From contig WBUH01000007.1 of NCBI GenBank assembly GCA_008933805.1, positions 62,001 to 126,000 of the forward strand: a stretch of 64,000 bases of DNA, written 5' to 3'. This stretch comes from Bacteroidota bacterium (GTDB taxonomy: Bacteria > Bacteroidota > Bacteroidia > UBA8524). The notes below the pieces were generated by a model. That model ran no database searches. It was not told the origin of the DNA and saw nothing but the letters and a program-made list of their open reading frames with translations. Positions within the stretch are counted from its first letter, which is position 1. Every line of letters starts with the position of its first letter. This document shows positions 8,486 to 15,621 of this stretch, piece by piece. Both the position numbers and the translations under genes were made by a program.

Positions 8486-9279
8486 TCAAATTCATACTTC
8501 GTTTTGAAATAGTCTGGATTTCCCGGCAGGCTCAAATATGAATAAGAAGGTAACCCGTCTTTCATGTCATAGTTATATTGTGATACTTCGGTTTTATTAT
8601 CGTACTTATTTGTATGTGTGTTAATCAGGTTTTTATTTGGCCTGCCATAAAAGCGGCTCATCGGGTTGTTATCGCCAGAGAGGTATTGATACAGTCCGGC
8701 CTTGTTTTCCACGGATAAAAAAGTAAAGCTCGATACTGTAGAATCGCGTGTACCGTTAAACTTCTCTGACACACCCTTTATGGTAACGGTATTACCATTC
8801 TCAACGGTGTATATTATCGTTGTTGATTTGGTGCTCGAACTGCTTTGTCCACGCCATATCTCTTGTATCAAGAACCCGTCGGATGAATATGTATAGTAAA
8901 CTGTATCGCTCACAAACTGTGACAGCTTACTTATTACTTTTACGATATACCCTTGTGTATTGACATAACGAGTTATCTCAGCACTTGACTTAATTGGTTG
9001 GTCAAGCTGCGTGTATTCTTTAAGAATAAGTTGGTCGCCTGAATACTCATAGCGAGTGTATGAGCCGTCTTGCTTGATACTTTTTGTAATCTTTCCATTG
9101 GCATCGTATTCATAGGTTACGCTTCTGAAAGGTTGGCGGTCATCATCTCTGACTGTTTTAACTCTGCACATTGGAGTTTTTGATTGTCCCGGTTCAGGAG
9201 TAGGTTCTTTTTCCTTTTTGCAGCCATACGCAATACTTATAAACATCAATACAGCTAATACTTTAATGTTGTGCTTCAT
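8476..9279 (-). CDS. Lipoprotein with YD-like repeats
   Basis: The start is chosen at 9279 (product MKHNIKVLAVLMFISIAYGC, 267 residues) because it begins a proper lipoprotein signal with lipobox AYGC. A start at 9321 would run into the palindromic operator. The mature protein has short beta repeats such as VTYEYDANGKITK and TRYEYSGDQLI, like the YD-type or DUF4595 repeats of bacteroidote surface lipoproteins. It is followed with a 10-base overlap by another lipoprotein gene. Function unknown; surface exposure is likely. Confidence 0.72.
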   Translation of the reverse strand: MKHNIKVLAVLMFISIAYGCKKEKEPTPEPGQSKTPMCRVKTVRDDDRQPFRSVTYEYDANGKITKSIKQDGSYTRYEYSGDQLILKEYTQLDQPIKSSAEITRYVNTQGYIVKVISKLSQFVSDTVYYTYSSDGFLIQEIWRGQSSSSTKSTTIIYTVENGNTVTIKGVSEKFNGTRDSTVSSFTFLSVENKAGLYQYLSGDNNPMSRFYGRPNKNLINTHTNKYDNKTEVSQYNYDMKDGLPSYSYLSLPGNPDYFKTKYEFECK

Positions 9280-9319
9280 AACGGTAATTAATTTCTCAGC
9301 AAGGTACACAAGATTTATC

Positions 9320-9341
9320 AACTAAACAATATTGTTTAGTT
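9320..9341. promoter_or_regulatory. Perfect 22-bp palindrome, probable XRE operator
   Basis: The half-site AACTAAACAAT is followed directly by its exact complement ATTGTTTAGTT. It sits between the divergent lipoprotein operon and the XRE regulator gene, 31 bases before the latter. Autoregulation and control of the divergent genes is the simplest reading. Confidence 0.65.
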
Positions 9342-9372
9342 TATTTTTTACAGCCTTTCCCACTTTCGAGAT

Positions 9373-9606
9373 ATGGAAAACAATGAAAGGCAGGCAATTT
9401 TAAAAGCACTTGGAAAAAACATCAAACGCATCCGGGAAGAAAAGGGAATGACGCAAAAACAATTAGGTGAATCGGTGGATTTGGAATATCAGCAAATATC
9501 CAGAATAGAGCGTGGGGGAACGAACCCTAATTTCTTGTTGTTGTTTGAAATAAGTAAGGGATTGAATACATCTTTGTTACATTTGGTTGATATTAAAACG
9601 CTCTGA
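9373..9606 (+). CDS. XRE-family helix-turn-helix regulator
   Basis: The 77-residue product is essentially one HTH_3 domain: LGKNIKRIREEKGMTQKQLG, then QISRIERGGTNPNF with the standard turn and recognition helix. There is no additional sensor domain. It is divergent from the lipoprotein pair, and the perfect palindrome in the shared promoter region is its obvious target. Such small regulators are typical of mobile elements. Confidence 0.9.
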   Translation: MENNERQAILKALGKNIKRIREEKGMTQKQLGESVDLEYQQISRIERGGTNPNFLLLFEISKGLNTSLLHLVDIKTL

Positions 9607-9714
9607 AATAAACGAGGTTCCAATGCCCTAATTTGGATATCCCCTGTTGATTTAGCAAAAATAATTTATAGATTTGCTAACAATAATCTATTTCTTTAAC
9701 CTTGAGATTGTTAT

Positions 9715-10503
9715 ATGGAAATTGCAAAAATAATTGCTGAATATTTAAAAATTTTAATTTGGCCGGTTGTAATCCTAATAATTGTTAGAATGTTCCGAGG
9801 GCAAATAATTAGTCGCTTTAAGGACATCAATGAACTTGAGTTTCCCGGTGGCTTCAAAGCCAAGTTATACATGGATAATAAAAGAAAGGCAATTACAGAA
9901 GAAATAGTTAGCGAGGTAGCCAAAATTGAAGAAGAGGTCACTGAAAGTACGATACAGAAGCAGGAACTTATTCAAAATATTATTACAGAAAAAGTATCTG
10001 AACTTGAAAAAAGTGAGAATTTCACAGGCAATTTTGCAGACAATACAATGCTAGTAGTTACCACTAACTGGTCATACGAAGAAAATAAAAAATATAATAT
10101 CTATTACGACCCTGTTTCAAGAAATCATAATACACCCTTCAAATATTTAGGTCTTTACGCAGACTGGACTGTTTACGCTGTCGGTAAGGTTATGAAGGTC
10201 GCGTCTTGCAATTACAACAAGGAAACTAATCAGCTAATCGGTACGAATGGATTTAATGTTAATTCACTAACAGATAGTGAAAAAGAACGGATAATAGGGA
10301 TAATAAAAGATACTGGTTACTACGACTTGGATTATGATAATAAGTTTTTCTTAGTAGATAATTTTTATACCACTTGTTATGTTAAGCAACATTCACCTAT
10401 AAGAGCAAAAAAATATGTTTGGCTTAATAAAATACCTGGTTTTAAGCCCGGTATGGAATCAAAGGATGTAGCTGATTTGCTTAATAATAAAGAATGGGAT
10501 TGA
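9715..10503 (+). CDS. Membrane-anchored protein with coiled coil, unknown
   Basis: The 262-residue product has one N-terminal membrane helix (ILIWPVVILIIVRMF, about residues 13-28), a short basic juxtamembrane region, a coiled coil (about residues 60-105, rich in E, K and I) and a folded C-terminal domain of about 150 residues rich in Tyr and Trp. I do not recognise the C-terminal domain. Membrane helix plus coiled coil plus globular domain is common among small antiphage or stress effectors, but nothing here proves that. It follows the regulator in the same direction after about 110 bases. Confidence 0.65.
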   Translation: MEIAKIIAEYLKILIWPVVILIIVRMFRGQIISRFKDINELEFPGGFKAKLYMDNKRKAITEEIVSEVAKIEEEVTESTIQKQELIQNIITEKVSELEKSENFTGNFADNTMLVVTTNWSYEENKKYNIYYDPVSRNHNTPFKYLGLYADWTVYAVGKVMKVASCNYNKETNQLIGTNGFNVNSLTDSEKERIIGIIKDTGYYDLDYDNKFFLVDNFYTTCYVKQHSPIRAKKYVWLNKIPGFKPGMESKDVADLLNNKEWD

Positions 10504-10578
10504 AAAAATAATTAAGAGATAAACCCTTACCATAAAAAAAGAAAATAAAAAGACAAGGGTTTGCCGCTTTCCCGGCGC

Positions 10579-10606
10579 GAAAAAAACGGCCCCATAAAGA
10601 GCCGTT
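10579..10606 (-). terminator. Terminator for the leftward ArdC-like gene pair
   Basis: On the minus strand AACGGC, a 10-base loop and GCCGTT are followed by TTTTT. It lies about 45 bases beyond the stop of the ArdC-like gene. Confidence 0.7.
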
Positions 10607-10651
10607 CTCCTCATACACCCTATACAGGATATAGAAAGTTTTTGTTACCCC

Positions 10652-11110
10652 CTAATCGTATGGCAAAGGGTCTAACTGCCTGCCTTGTGGTTCAGATTCC
10701 TGTTCTTCACTTTCAGGGATTTCAATATCTTCTACCTGTGCGTTAGAGAATAGGTAGGCGATACCGTAAAACTTGTATTCGTCCTCTTGCTTGTTTTCGT
10801 CACTTTCATCGGTCTGCGGGGTGTTTTCCTTCGGCACTTGCTTGGGTTTCGACCATAGTAAAAATGCCTTTTCTCCTTTCTTCACTTTTTTGCCTTGCTG
10901 TTTCCAACCCATAAAGCTGTTAAAGGTTCGGTGTTCTCGGCTTTTATAAAGCGTTTCCATTATGGCATCGTTTATAGTTTCAAATGTGCCGTCTTCTACT
11001 AAGTCTTTTACTTCAAGGCTTAGGAGTTTTAGGCGTTCCCGTGCAACCTCTATTGGGCGGGGTTCTCGTTTATCTTTTAGTTCCTGTGTTTTTTCTGTCG
11101 TGGTTGTCAT
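10652..11110 (-). CDS. ArdC N-terminal-like antirestriction domain protein
   Basis: The central part of this 152-residue protein, FNSFMGWKQQGKKVKKGEKA then YKFYGIAYLFSNAQVE, matches the single-strand-DNA-binding N-terminal domain of ArdC-type antirestriction proteins, where the pattern is W-x-Q-x(3)-G-x-x-V-x-K-G-E-K. The metallopeptidase domain of full ArdC is absent, and a Glu-rich acidic tail replaces it. The gene overlaps the preceding small gene by 4 bases (ATGA). ArdC helps incoming DNA to survive restriction, which suits a mobile element. Whether this short form is active is unknown. Confidence 0.65.
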   Translation of the reverse strand: MTTTTEKTQELKDKREPRPIEVARERLKLLSLEVKDLVEDGTFETINDAIMETLYKSREHRTFNSFMGWKQQGKKVKKGEKAFLLWSKPKQVPKENTPQTDESDENKQEDEYKFYGIAYLFSNAQVEDIEIPESEEQESEPQGRQLDPLPYD

Positions 11111-11397
11111 GGTTTCGGGGTATTTAGTTGTAGGGTGAGTGCTTGTATTTGTTGTTCTTTCTGCTTTATCAGTTCTCTATATTCCGCCTGTAGCAGGGCG
11201 AATACTTTTTTTATTACGGCTTTGTTTACCGTTTTGAAGGTGTGCGGGTGGCTTTCGATGGAAAGGCGCATTTTTGGATACCCGTTTATTGTATGCTCCT
11301 GTTCCATAACTCTAAGGTGGTCTGTTTGACGTGACAGTGCTTTACGGTGGGCTACCAGCGTTTCCAACCGTTTGTATAATTCGTTGGTGTTCTCCAT
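11107..11397 (-). CDS. Small coiled-coil protein, hypothetical
   Basis: The 96-residue product is mostly helical. It starts NELYKRLETLVAHRKALSRQ and ends with a Gln-rich coiled coil (LIKQKEQQIQALTLQL). It overlaps the ArdC-like gene by 4 bases and is clearly in the same transcription unit. No family is recognised; similar small proteins are common in bacteroidote conjugative elements. Confidence 0.6.
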   Translation of the reverse strand: MENTNELYKRLETLVAHRKALSRQTDHLRVMEQEHTINGYPKMRLSIESHPHTFKTVNKAVIKKVFALLQAEYRELIKQKEQQIQALTLQLNTPKP

Positions 11398-11423
11398 TGG
11401 TGTACTTCTTAATAGGGAATTAA

Positions 11424-11447
11424 ACCACCCGCCGTTTGGCGGGTGGT
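11424..11447 (-). terminator. Strong hairpin, probable terminator of the gene at 11458
   Basis: ACCACCCGCC, loop GTTT, GGCGGGTGGT: a perfect 10-bp GC-rich stem 10 bases after the stop codon of the leftward gene. The U-run on the minus strand is weak (TTTAATT). Confidence 0.55.
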
Positions 11448-11457
11448 AGAACTTTTG

Positions 11458-11916
11458 TTAATTAGTGGCGGGGGTTGTTACCTGCTTTTTTTCAGCATAG
11501 GCAAAAATGCCGTTTTCAAGGTCTTCTATCTTGCCTGTAAACAGGGTTAGTAGGTGGTTGCGCACTTCTATAACCAACTTTGGGTTTTTAATCTCATAGC
11601 TGTTGCCGCTAAAGTCAGTCAGCACGATTTTACCGCCAAAGGCTTGGCCGTGTTCAAACATCTCTGTAGCTTCACGCTCAAAGGTTAATTCTTCAACTGC
11701 CTCTTTGTGTTCCTGGTAGCGGCCACGCATAAATACCAACCGCGCCAACCCGTCGAAGTAGGCTTGCTGTTCTTTTAAGGCTTGGGCTTTCAATTCTTCA
11801 GCGGTGGGCACAGGGGGAATAGCGGGGATGTTTGCTTTACCGTTAGTAGTGTTTTTGTCGTTTGAGGCGGGTGTTACTTCCTTCGCACCGTTGCCGTTTT
11901 TGTTTGGGGTACTCAT
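11458..11916 (-). CDS. Hypothetical protein of the mobile element
   Basis: The 152-residue product has a low-complexity N-terminal 45 residues rich in Asn, Thr, Pro and Lys, then a helical region and a small alpha/beta part (GGKIVLTDFSGNSYEIKNP). There is no signal peptide or membrane helix. It is the first gene of the leftward group and is separated from the two following genes by a strong hairpin. Function unknown. Confidence 0.6.
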   Translation of the reverse strand: MSTPNKNGNGAKEVTPASNDKNTTNGKANIPAIPPVPTAEELKAQALKEQQAYFDGLARLVFMRGRYQEHKEAVEELTFEREATEMFEHGQAFGGKIVLTDFSGNSYEIKNPKLVIEVRNHLLTLFTGKIEDLENGIFAYAEKKQVTTPATN

Positions 11917-12532
11917 TGTTGTAAATGATTTGTTTTTTCTTTTGCTTTAGCTGTGCGAGAGGGTTCTCTCACAACAAAAAACATTTCCCCCGAAAGGGAT
12001 AAGCAACTCCCCATTGTGCGGTATGGCGGAATTGGCAAGGCTGTAGGTCATATTTTTTATGAGGAACGAAAGAAAAAATGTGAATACACCGAAGGCCCCG
12101 GCCTTGACAAGAGGGCAGGATGAAATTTGCTTAGCCCCTTTCGGGGTGAAAAAGAGAAAAAAGAAGAAAAGCCGCTGAAAAAGGAAAAATAAATAATTAA
12201 GGCCGTTTACGCCTATTTGTGTTTACGGGATGGCGAAATGGGCAAAGCAAACCTGCTGCACGGCCCGGATTGCGTGGTAGGGTTTACTTTGTTTATGGGT
12301 ATTGCAAAGGGTTATGAGGTTTGAGGCACGAACAATCGGGTTCTGTTTGCGCCACTTTGTGACGGAAAGCGGTTGAGAATTCAATTGATGGTTTTTGAAT
12401 TTCCCGGGCGTAGCAGGGAAGTAATCAAAAAGCAGAGTGTGACCATTGAGCTGAATTTGAAAGGGCTTGGAGTCTGTTTGCAGAAACTAAACGTTTTGCG
12501 TTGTACAGACAAGAAAAGTCGTCATGTAAAAT
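11917..12532. other. Non-coding 0.6-kb stretch with CCCGAAAGGG-type motifs
   Basis: No convincing gene is seen. A short hairpin GAGAG-GGTT-CTCTC lies near 11955. CCCGAAAGGGAT occurs near 11987 and again near 13074, and its complement CCCTTTCGGGG lies near 12137. Two strings near 12022 and 12230 resemble the 5' part of a tRNA-Leu but lack a T arm. The stretch could hold the replication or control region of the element; this is a guess. Confidence 0.4.
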
Positions 12533-12802
12533 TTAAATGTCTAAACGCTTATCGGAGGGGGAAATTGCGTAATAAATTAATTCATTAGTTCTTAGAGTCG
12601 GAATTGCTTTAAGCATTAAATCCCGAATTATATCAATATCCTCTTGATTGTTATAGGTATCATGCGTGCCAGGCAATTGGAATTGTTCTGTCCCTACTGT
12701 CTCAAAAAGTAGTAACCAACTTTTAGCAATAGTTCCGTCTCTTTTAATAATGCAAAAACCTATAAATCCAAGGTTGCTATGTATATCGTAGATAGTATTC
12801 AT
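12533..12802 (-). CDS. Small protein, hypothetical
   Basis: The start is chosen at 12802 (MNTIYDIHSNLG, 89 residues) rather than 12829, because the upstream extension is short and hydrophobic without a clear signal. The sequence is balanced in composition (SNLGFIGFCIIKRDGTIAKS, then TVGTEQFQLPGTHDTY) and looks like a real protein. It stands alone in an otherwise gene-poor stretch before the recombinase. No family is recognised. Confidence 0.5.
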   Translation of the reverse strand: MNTIYDIHSNLGFIGFCIIKRDGTIAKSWLLLFETVGTEQFQLPGTHDTYNNQEDIDIIRDLMLKAIPTLRTNELIYYAISPSDKRLDI

Positions 12803-12829
12803 TGTGATTATTTTTCCTGCAAAATACAA

Positions 12830-13182
12830 TAAGATTATTATGGTGTCAAGTATTGCAATAATTTTAAATATGTGTTATTAAATTAGGCATACGCAGTTTA
12901 AATGCTGTTAAAAAAATTATCAAAATTTTATAAAGAGGTTGTGTAAAACTAAAAAATTGTTACACTGCAAGGCTAATCACCAATAATTTTAAAAAATGTC
13001 AATATTGGTGGGGCAGAGCAAAGGGGTGTATTATTAATACTAGTAGTAGTTATACAACCAGGAAAACCCGTTGTCCCGAAAGGGATTACTCCACGAAAGT
13101 GAAGTTAAGTCTACAAACGGCAATCAATAGTGCATTTCTCAACAACCATATTAAAGGTTCACCCTTTTGCGATAATGGCCTG
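12830..13182. other. AT-rich intergenic stretch
   Basis: No gene is seen. It includes the second CCCGAAAGGGAT motif (about 13074-13085) and runs up to the hairpin that precedes the recombinase. A boundary or attachment site could lie here, but no repeat partner was recognised. Confidence 0.35.
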
Positions 13183-13225
13183 CACAAATGACCCGCTAAA
13201 ATAGACTTTTGGCGGGTCATTTGTG
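13183..13225 (+). promoter_or_regulatory. Perfect 14-bp-stem hairpin at the recombinase start
   Basis: CACAAATGACCCGC (13183-13196) pairs exactly with GCGGGTCATTTGTG (13212-13225) across a 15-base loop. A GTG start at 13223 would be inside the right arm; the ATG at 13232 is just outside it. The stem is followed by ATTTATAT rather than a clean U-run. It could be a terminator against read-through, a translation-control hairpin, or a recombination site. Confidence 0.6.
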
Positions 13226-13231
13226 ATTTAT

Positions 13232-14143
13232 ATGGTTATTAAAAACGCAATAGAAATATACCTTAATTGGAAAAAATCATACGCACCGACGGCGGCATTA
13301 CGATACAAAACCCGTCTTGATTCCTTTTTGTTATTTGTGGGGGATAATACTCCCATGACTGATATTACAGGGGATTATATCATTAGCTTTCATCGTAAGA
13401 TGGAAAGGGAAGGATATAGCCGGACTACGATTGCTTATTCTGCTAACATTCTCAAAAACTTTTATGAGTTTTGGAGTGGGCGGGGCATTCACACTGTAAA
13501 CCCGAAGGAGATACGGATTATACGATACACTGCACCCCAGAAAGAGGGGGTTAGCGAAGCCGACTTTAAGCAAATGGTAAGTGTATTGCATGAGGGCTTT
13601 TTTAGCTCTCTTCAAAGAAAGCTGGCTTTGTATATGCTGTATGATACTGGTATGCGAGTATCAGAACTCTGCGAACTCAACATCAGTGATTTGCAGGATA
13701 CCAGCATAACGGGGATGCACTGTGCCGTCGTACGACGCAGAAAAACTTTTCGTTACAATACGGTGGTGTGGGGAAGCGAAACTAACCGTTTGCTAAACCT
13801 CTACCTCGGACTGCGGTTTTGTATGGATGATGTAAAGGCAGATGCATTGTTTACTACCTTCCGTAGTAAGAACAAACATATTCCTCCACGCACTGTTGAG
13901 CGTTGGGTTAAGGAAACAGCATTGAAAGCGGGAATTGAACGCAAAATCTCACCGCACTGTTTTCGCCATGCAAAAGCCCATAGCATCCTCAACAAAAGTG
14001 GTAACGTGCGTGATGTGCAAGCGATATTGGGGCACACTAACCCTCAAAGTTCTTTCAACTATTTACAAGTGAACAAAGAACGGTTTATGGAGATTGCCCG
14101 TGAGTACGTCGAAATCAACGAACCTGTCAAGGTTGCGGCTTAA
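13232..14143 (+). CDS. Tyrosine recombinase / integrase
   Basis: The 303-residue product (from ATG 13232; a GTG at 13223 is in frame) has an N-terminal SAM-like core-binding domain with KSYAPTAALRYKTRLDSFLL, then a catalytic domain. Arg is in DTGMRVSEL (about residue 140), HCFRH at about 242, LGHTNPQSS at about 265 and the nucleophile Tyr in FNYLQV at about 276. All catalytic positions are present. The size fits XerC/D-like enzymes that integrate mobilizable elements. It may integrate the mobilization module or be a remnant of another event; no att pair was found. Confidence 0.9.
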   Translation: MVIKNAIEIYLNWKKSYAPTAALRYKTRLDSFLLFVGDNTPMTDITGDYIISFHRKMEREGYSRTTIAYSANILKNFYEFWSGRGIHTVNPKEIRIIRYTAPQKEGVSEADFKQMVSVLHEGFFSSLQRKLALYMLYDTGMRVSELCELNISDLQDTSITGMHCAVVRRRKTFRYNTVVWGSETNRLLNLYLGLRFCMDDVKADALFTTFRSKNKHIPPRTVERWVKETALKAGIERKISPHCFRHAKAHSILNKSGNVRDVQAILGHTNPQSSFNYLQVNKERFMEIAREYVEINEPVKVAA

Positions 14144-14475
14144 AGAACATAATGATACTATCCGGTAGGTATTTTATTGCACAGGGTTAATTAAAACAGG
14201 CTTGGCTGACTTATTAGCATTAATCCAGGTTTGAATAACTACTACACAGTCATAACAACAGGGGATTTATAGCAAAGGATATACTCCTCGGTGTTAAAGA
14301 GGTAAGCCGCAGTATGCGGAAATGTTTTACCGTCGTTAACGTCGCACAATACCTTCTGTATGTTGTCAATGTCTTGCCAATCTGTTTTAACCCTTGTGAA
14401 ATAAAATGCCGTTCAAAATGTTATCAATTAATTCTAAAGTTTTTTACGGGGTAATTTAACCTCCGTAGTTCTGTT
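14144..14475. other. Intergenic stretch after the recombinase
   Basis: No gene, strong hairpin or promoter element is recognised. An attachment site would be expected near a recombinase gene, but none can be called from sequence alone. Confidence 0.35.
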
Positions 14476-14664
14476 ATGAAGTATCTTAATGTTCTTACTA
14501 AGAAAGAATTTACTGACGCGCAAGGAATAAAGAAGGCGGTGTATTACAAGGCCGGGTATGTGAAAGAAGCCCTGAACGGTAGCCGGTATATGGTGTTATT
14601 CAACAACCCAGATACGGTGTACTGTTTATTTGAGGACACACAAAGTGAGGAAGAAAACGAGTAA
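14476..14664 (+). CDS. Small hypothetical protein
   Basis: The 62-residue product has even composition (KKEFTDAQGIKKAVYYKAGY, then NNPDTVYCLFEDTQ) and an acidic end. It overlaps the next gene, which lies in another frame, so the two are probably co-transcribed. Function unknown. Confidence 0.45.
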   Translation: MKYLNVLTKKEFTDAQGIKKAVYYKAGYVKEALNGSRYMVLFNNPDTVYCLFEDTQSEEENE

Positions 14665-14968
14665 TCGGTGGGTAGTAACTAAAAATGGGGTACACGTTTT
14701 GGTTTGGGACGGGTACTTGATAAGTTATAACCCTTCGACGTTACAGACTTTCAAGTTGTATAAGTTGAAAAATCCTGCCTTTCAGTTTGATGAAACTACT
14801 GATACTAAAGAAACAGCACTTTATATCACTAAGAAGGATTGTTACCTCATGTTGGATGGGGATTTCAGAAAGGAGTTTGAAGCCTGTGCTAATCTGATGC
14901 AATGTTTGCTGGTTTATAAGCGACTAGCCAAAAAGTACAGGTCAAAGTGGAGTATGGATGGTAAGTAA
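14645..14968 (+). CDS. Small hypothetical protein, basic
   Basis: A GTG at 14645 gives a 107-residue product; a TTG at 14630 would add five residues. It overlaps the preceding small gene by about 20 bases. The protein is rich in Lys, Trp and Tyr (VTKNGVHVLVWDGYLIS, YKLKNPAFQF, LLVYKRLAKKYRSKW). A perfect terminator overlaps the stop codon region. No family is recognised. Confidence 0.45.
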   Translation: MRKKTSNRWVVTKNGVHVLVWDGYLISYNPSTLQTFKLYKLKNPAFQFDETTDTKETALYITKKDCYLMLDGDFRKEFEACANLMQCLLVYKRLAKKYRSKWSMDGK

Positions 14969-15001
14969 CCTAAAACAGCCCGTGCGGGCTGTTTTAGGTT
15001 T
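14967..15001. terminator. Perfect long terminator hairpin
   Basis: AACCTAAAACAGCCCG, a two-base loop and CGGGCTGTTTTAGGTT. It closes the small rightward gene pair and also lies just beyond the end of the leftward RHS operon, so it may work in both directions. Confidence 0.85.
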
Positions 15002-15047
15002 ATTTCCGTTTTTAGTTGTTTTCAACGTCACCAACAAATCTGATACA

Positions 15048-15614
15048 TTACCCATTTTGACCACTACCAAATTTTATGCTCTTAATTGCATTAATAAGGT
15101 CTAACTGTATTGTGGAATCTAAGTTTTTTCCATAAATTGAAAGTTTAACAGTTCCCATATTGGGATTATTACCAATACTATCAAAATACACACCTACAAT
15201 TCCATTTCCTATGCGGCGCGGATAAACAAGTTTAGCCTCATGATTGTCAATATGTATAAAGTTCACATTCTGCTTTCGAAATTTATCTCTGTCCAACTCA
15301 TCTGAAAAAATTAAACTTGAAGTATCCAGTCCTTTTAAAACTAATTCTTTCTTCATATTGACAGGTAGAATCGTAGGTTCTTGTTCTGTTAACATTGGTG
15401 AGTAAAACCCCTGTTCAATAATAATTGTATCATTTGTATTTGTAATAATACCGGCTACGAAACTGTCAAAAGATTTTTCTTCGACAATCTTCCAACTTTT
15501 GGGAGTTTGAATGTTAAAACTACCTGCATTAATAGAATGCAAAGATGTTTTATCTTTACATTGGCTAAATATGAATATCAATATTAGCAGAAATATGTAC
15601 TCTTTTTTTCTCAT
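15048..15614 (-). CDS. Lipoprotein, candidate immunity protein of the RHS toxin
   Basis: The 188-residue product has a lipoprotein signal ending ILIFIFSQC and a mature domain beginning FNIQTPKSWKIVEEKSFDSF, which resembles small periplasmic PsbP/DcrB-like domains by eye. It starts 7 bases after the stop of the giant RHS gene, the classic place for an immunity gene in polymorphic toxin loci. A lipid anchor would put it in the periplasm or outer membrane, suited to blocking an exported protease. The last six codons lie in a 23-bp string repeated after the TPR gene at 37708. The immunity role is inference from position. Confidence 0.65.
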   Translation of the reverse strand: MRKKEYIFLLILIFIFSQCKDKTSLHSINAGSFNIQTPKSWKIVEEKSFDSFVAGIITNTNDTIIIEQGFYSPMLTEQEPTILPVNMKKELVLKGLDTSSLIFSDELDRDKFRKQNVNFIHIDNHEAKLVYPRRIGNGIVGVYFDSIGNNPNMGTVKLSIYGKNLDSTIQLDLINAIKSIKFGSGQNG

Positions 15615-15621
15615 AAAATTA

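Noticed and set aside
12022-12290. Strings near 12022 and 12230 that resemble the 5' part of tRNA-Leu (GGCGGAATTGGCA-like)
   Set aside because: No T arm with GGTTCGAATCC-type sequence, no acceptor pairing and no proper anticodon arm follow. They are not tRNA genes.
1-15000. Complete integrative and conjugative element
   Set aside because: Only mobilization genes are present. No mating-pore ATPase, pilus or other transfer genes are visible, although the element may extend past the window start.
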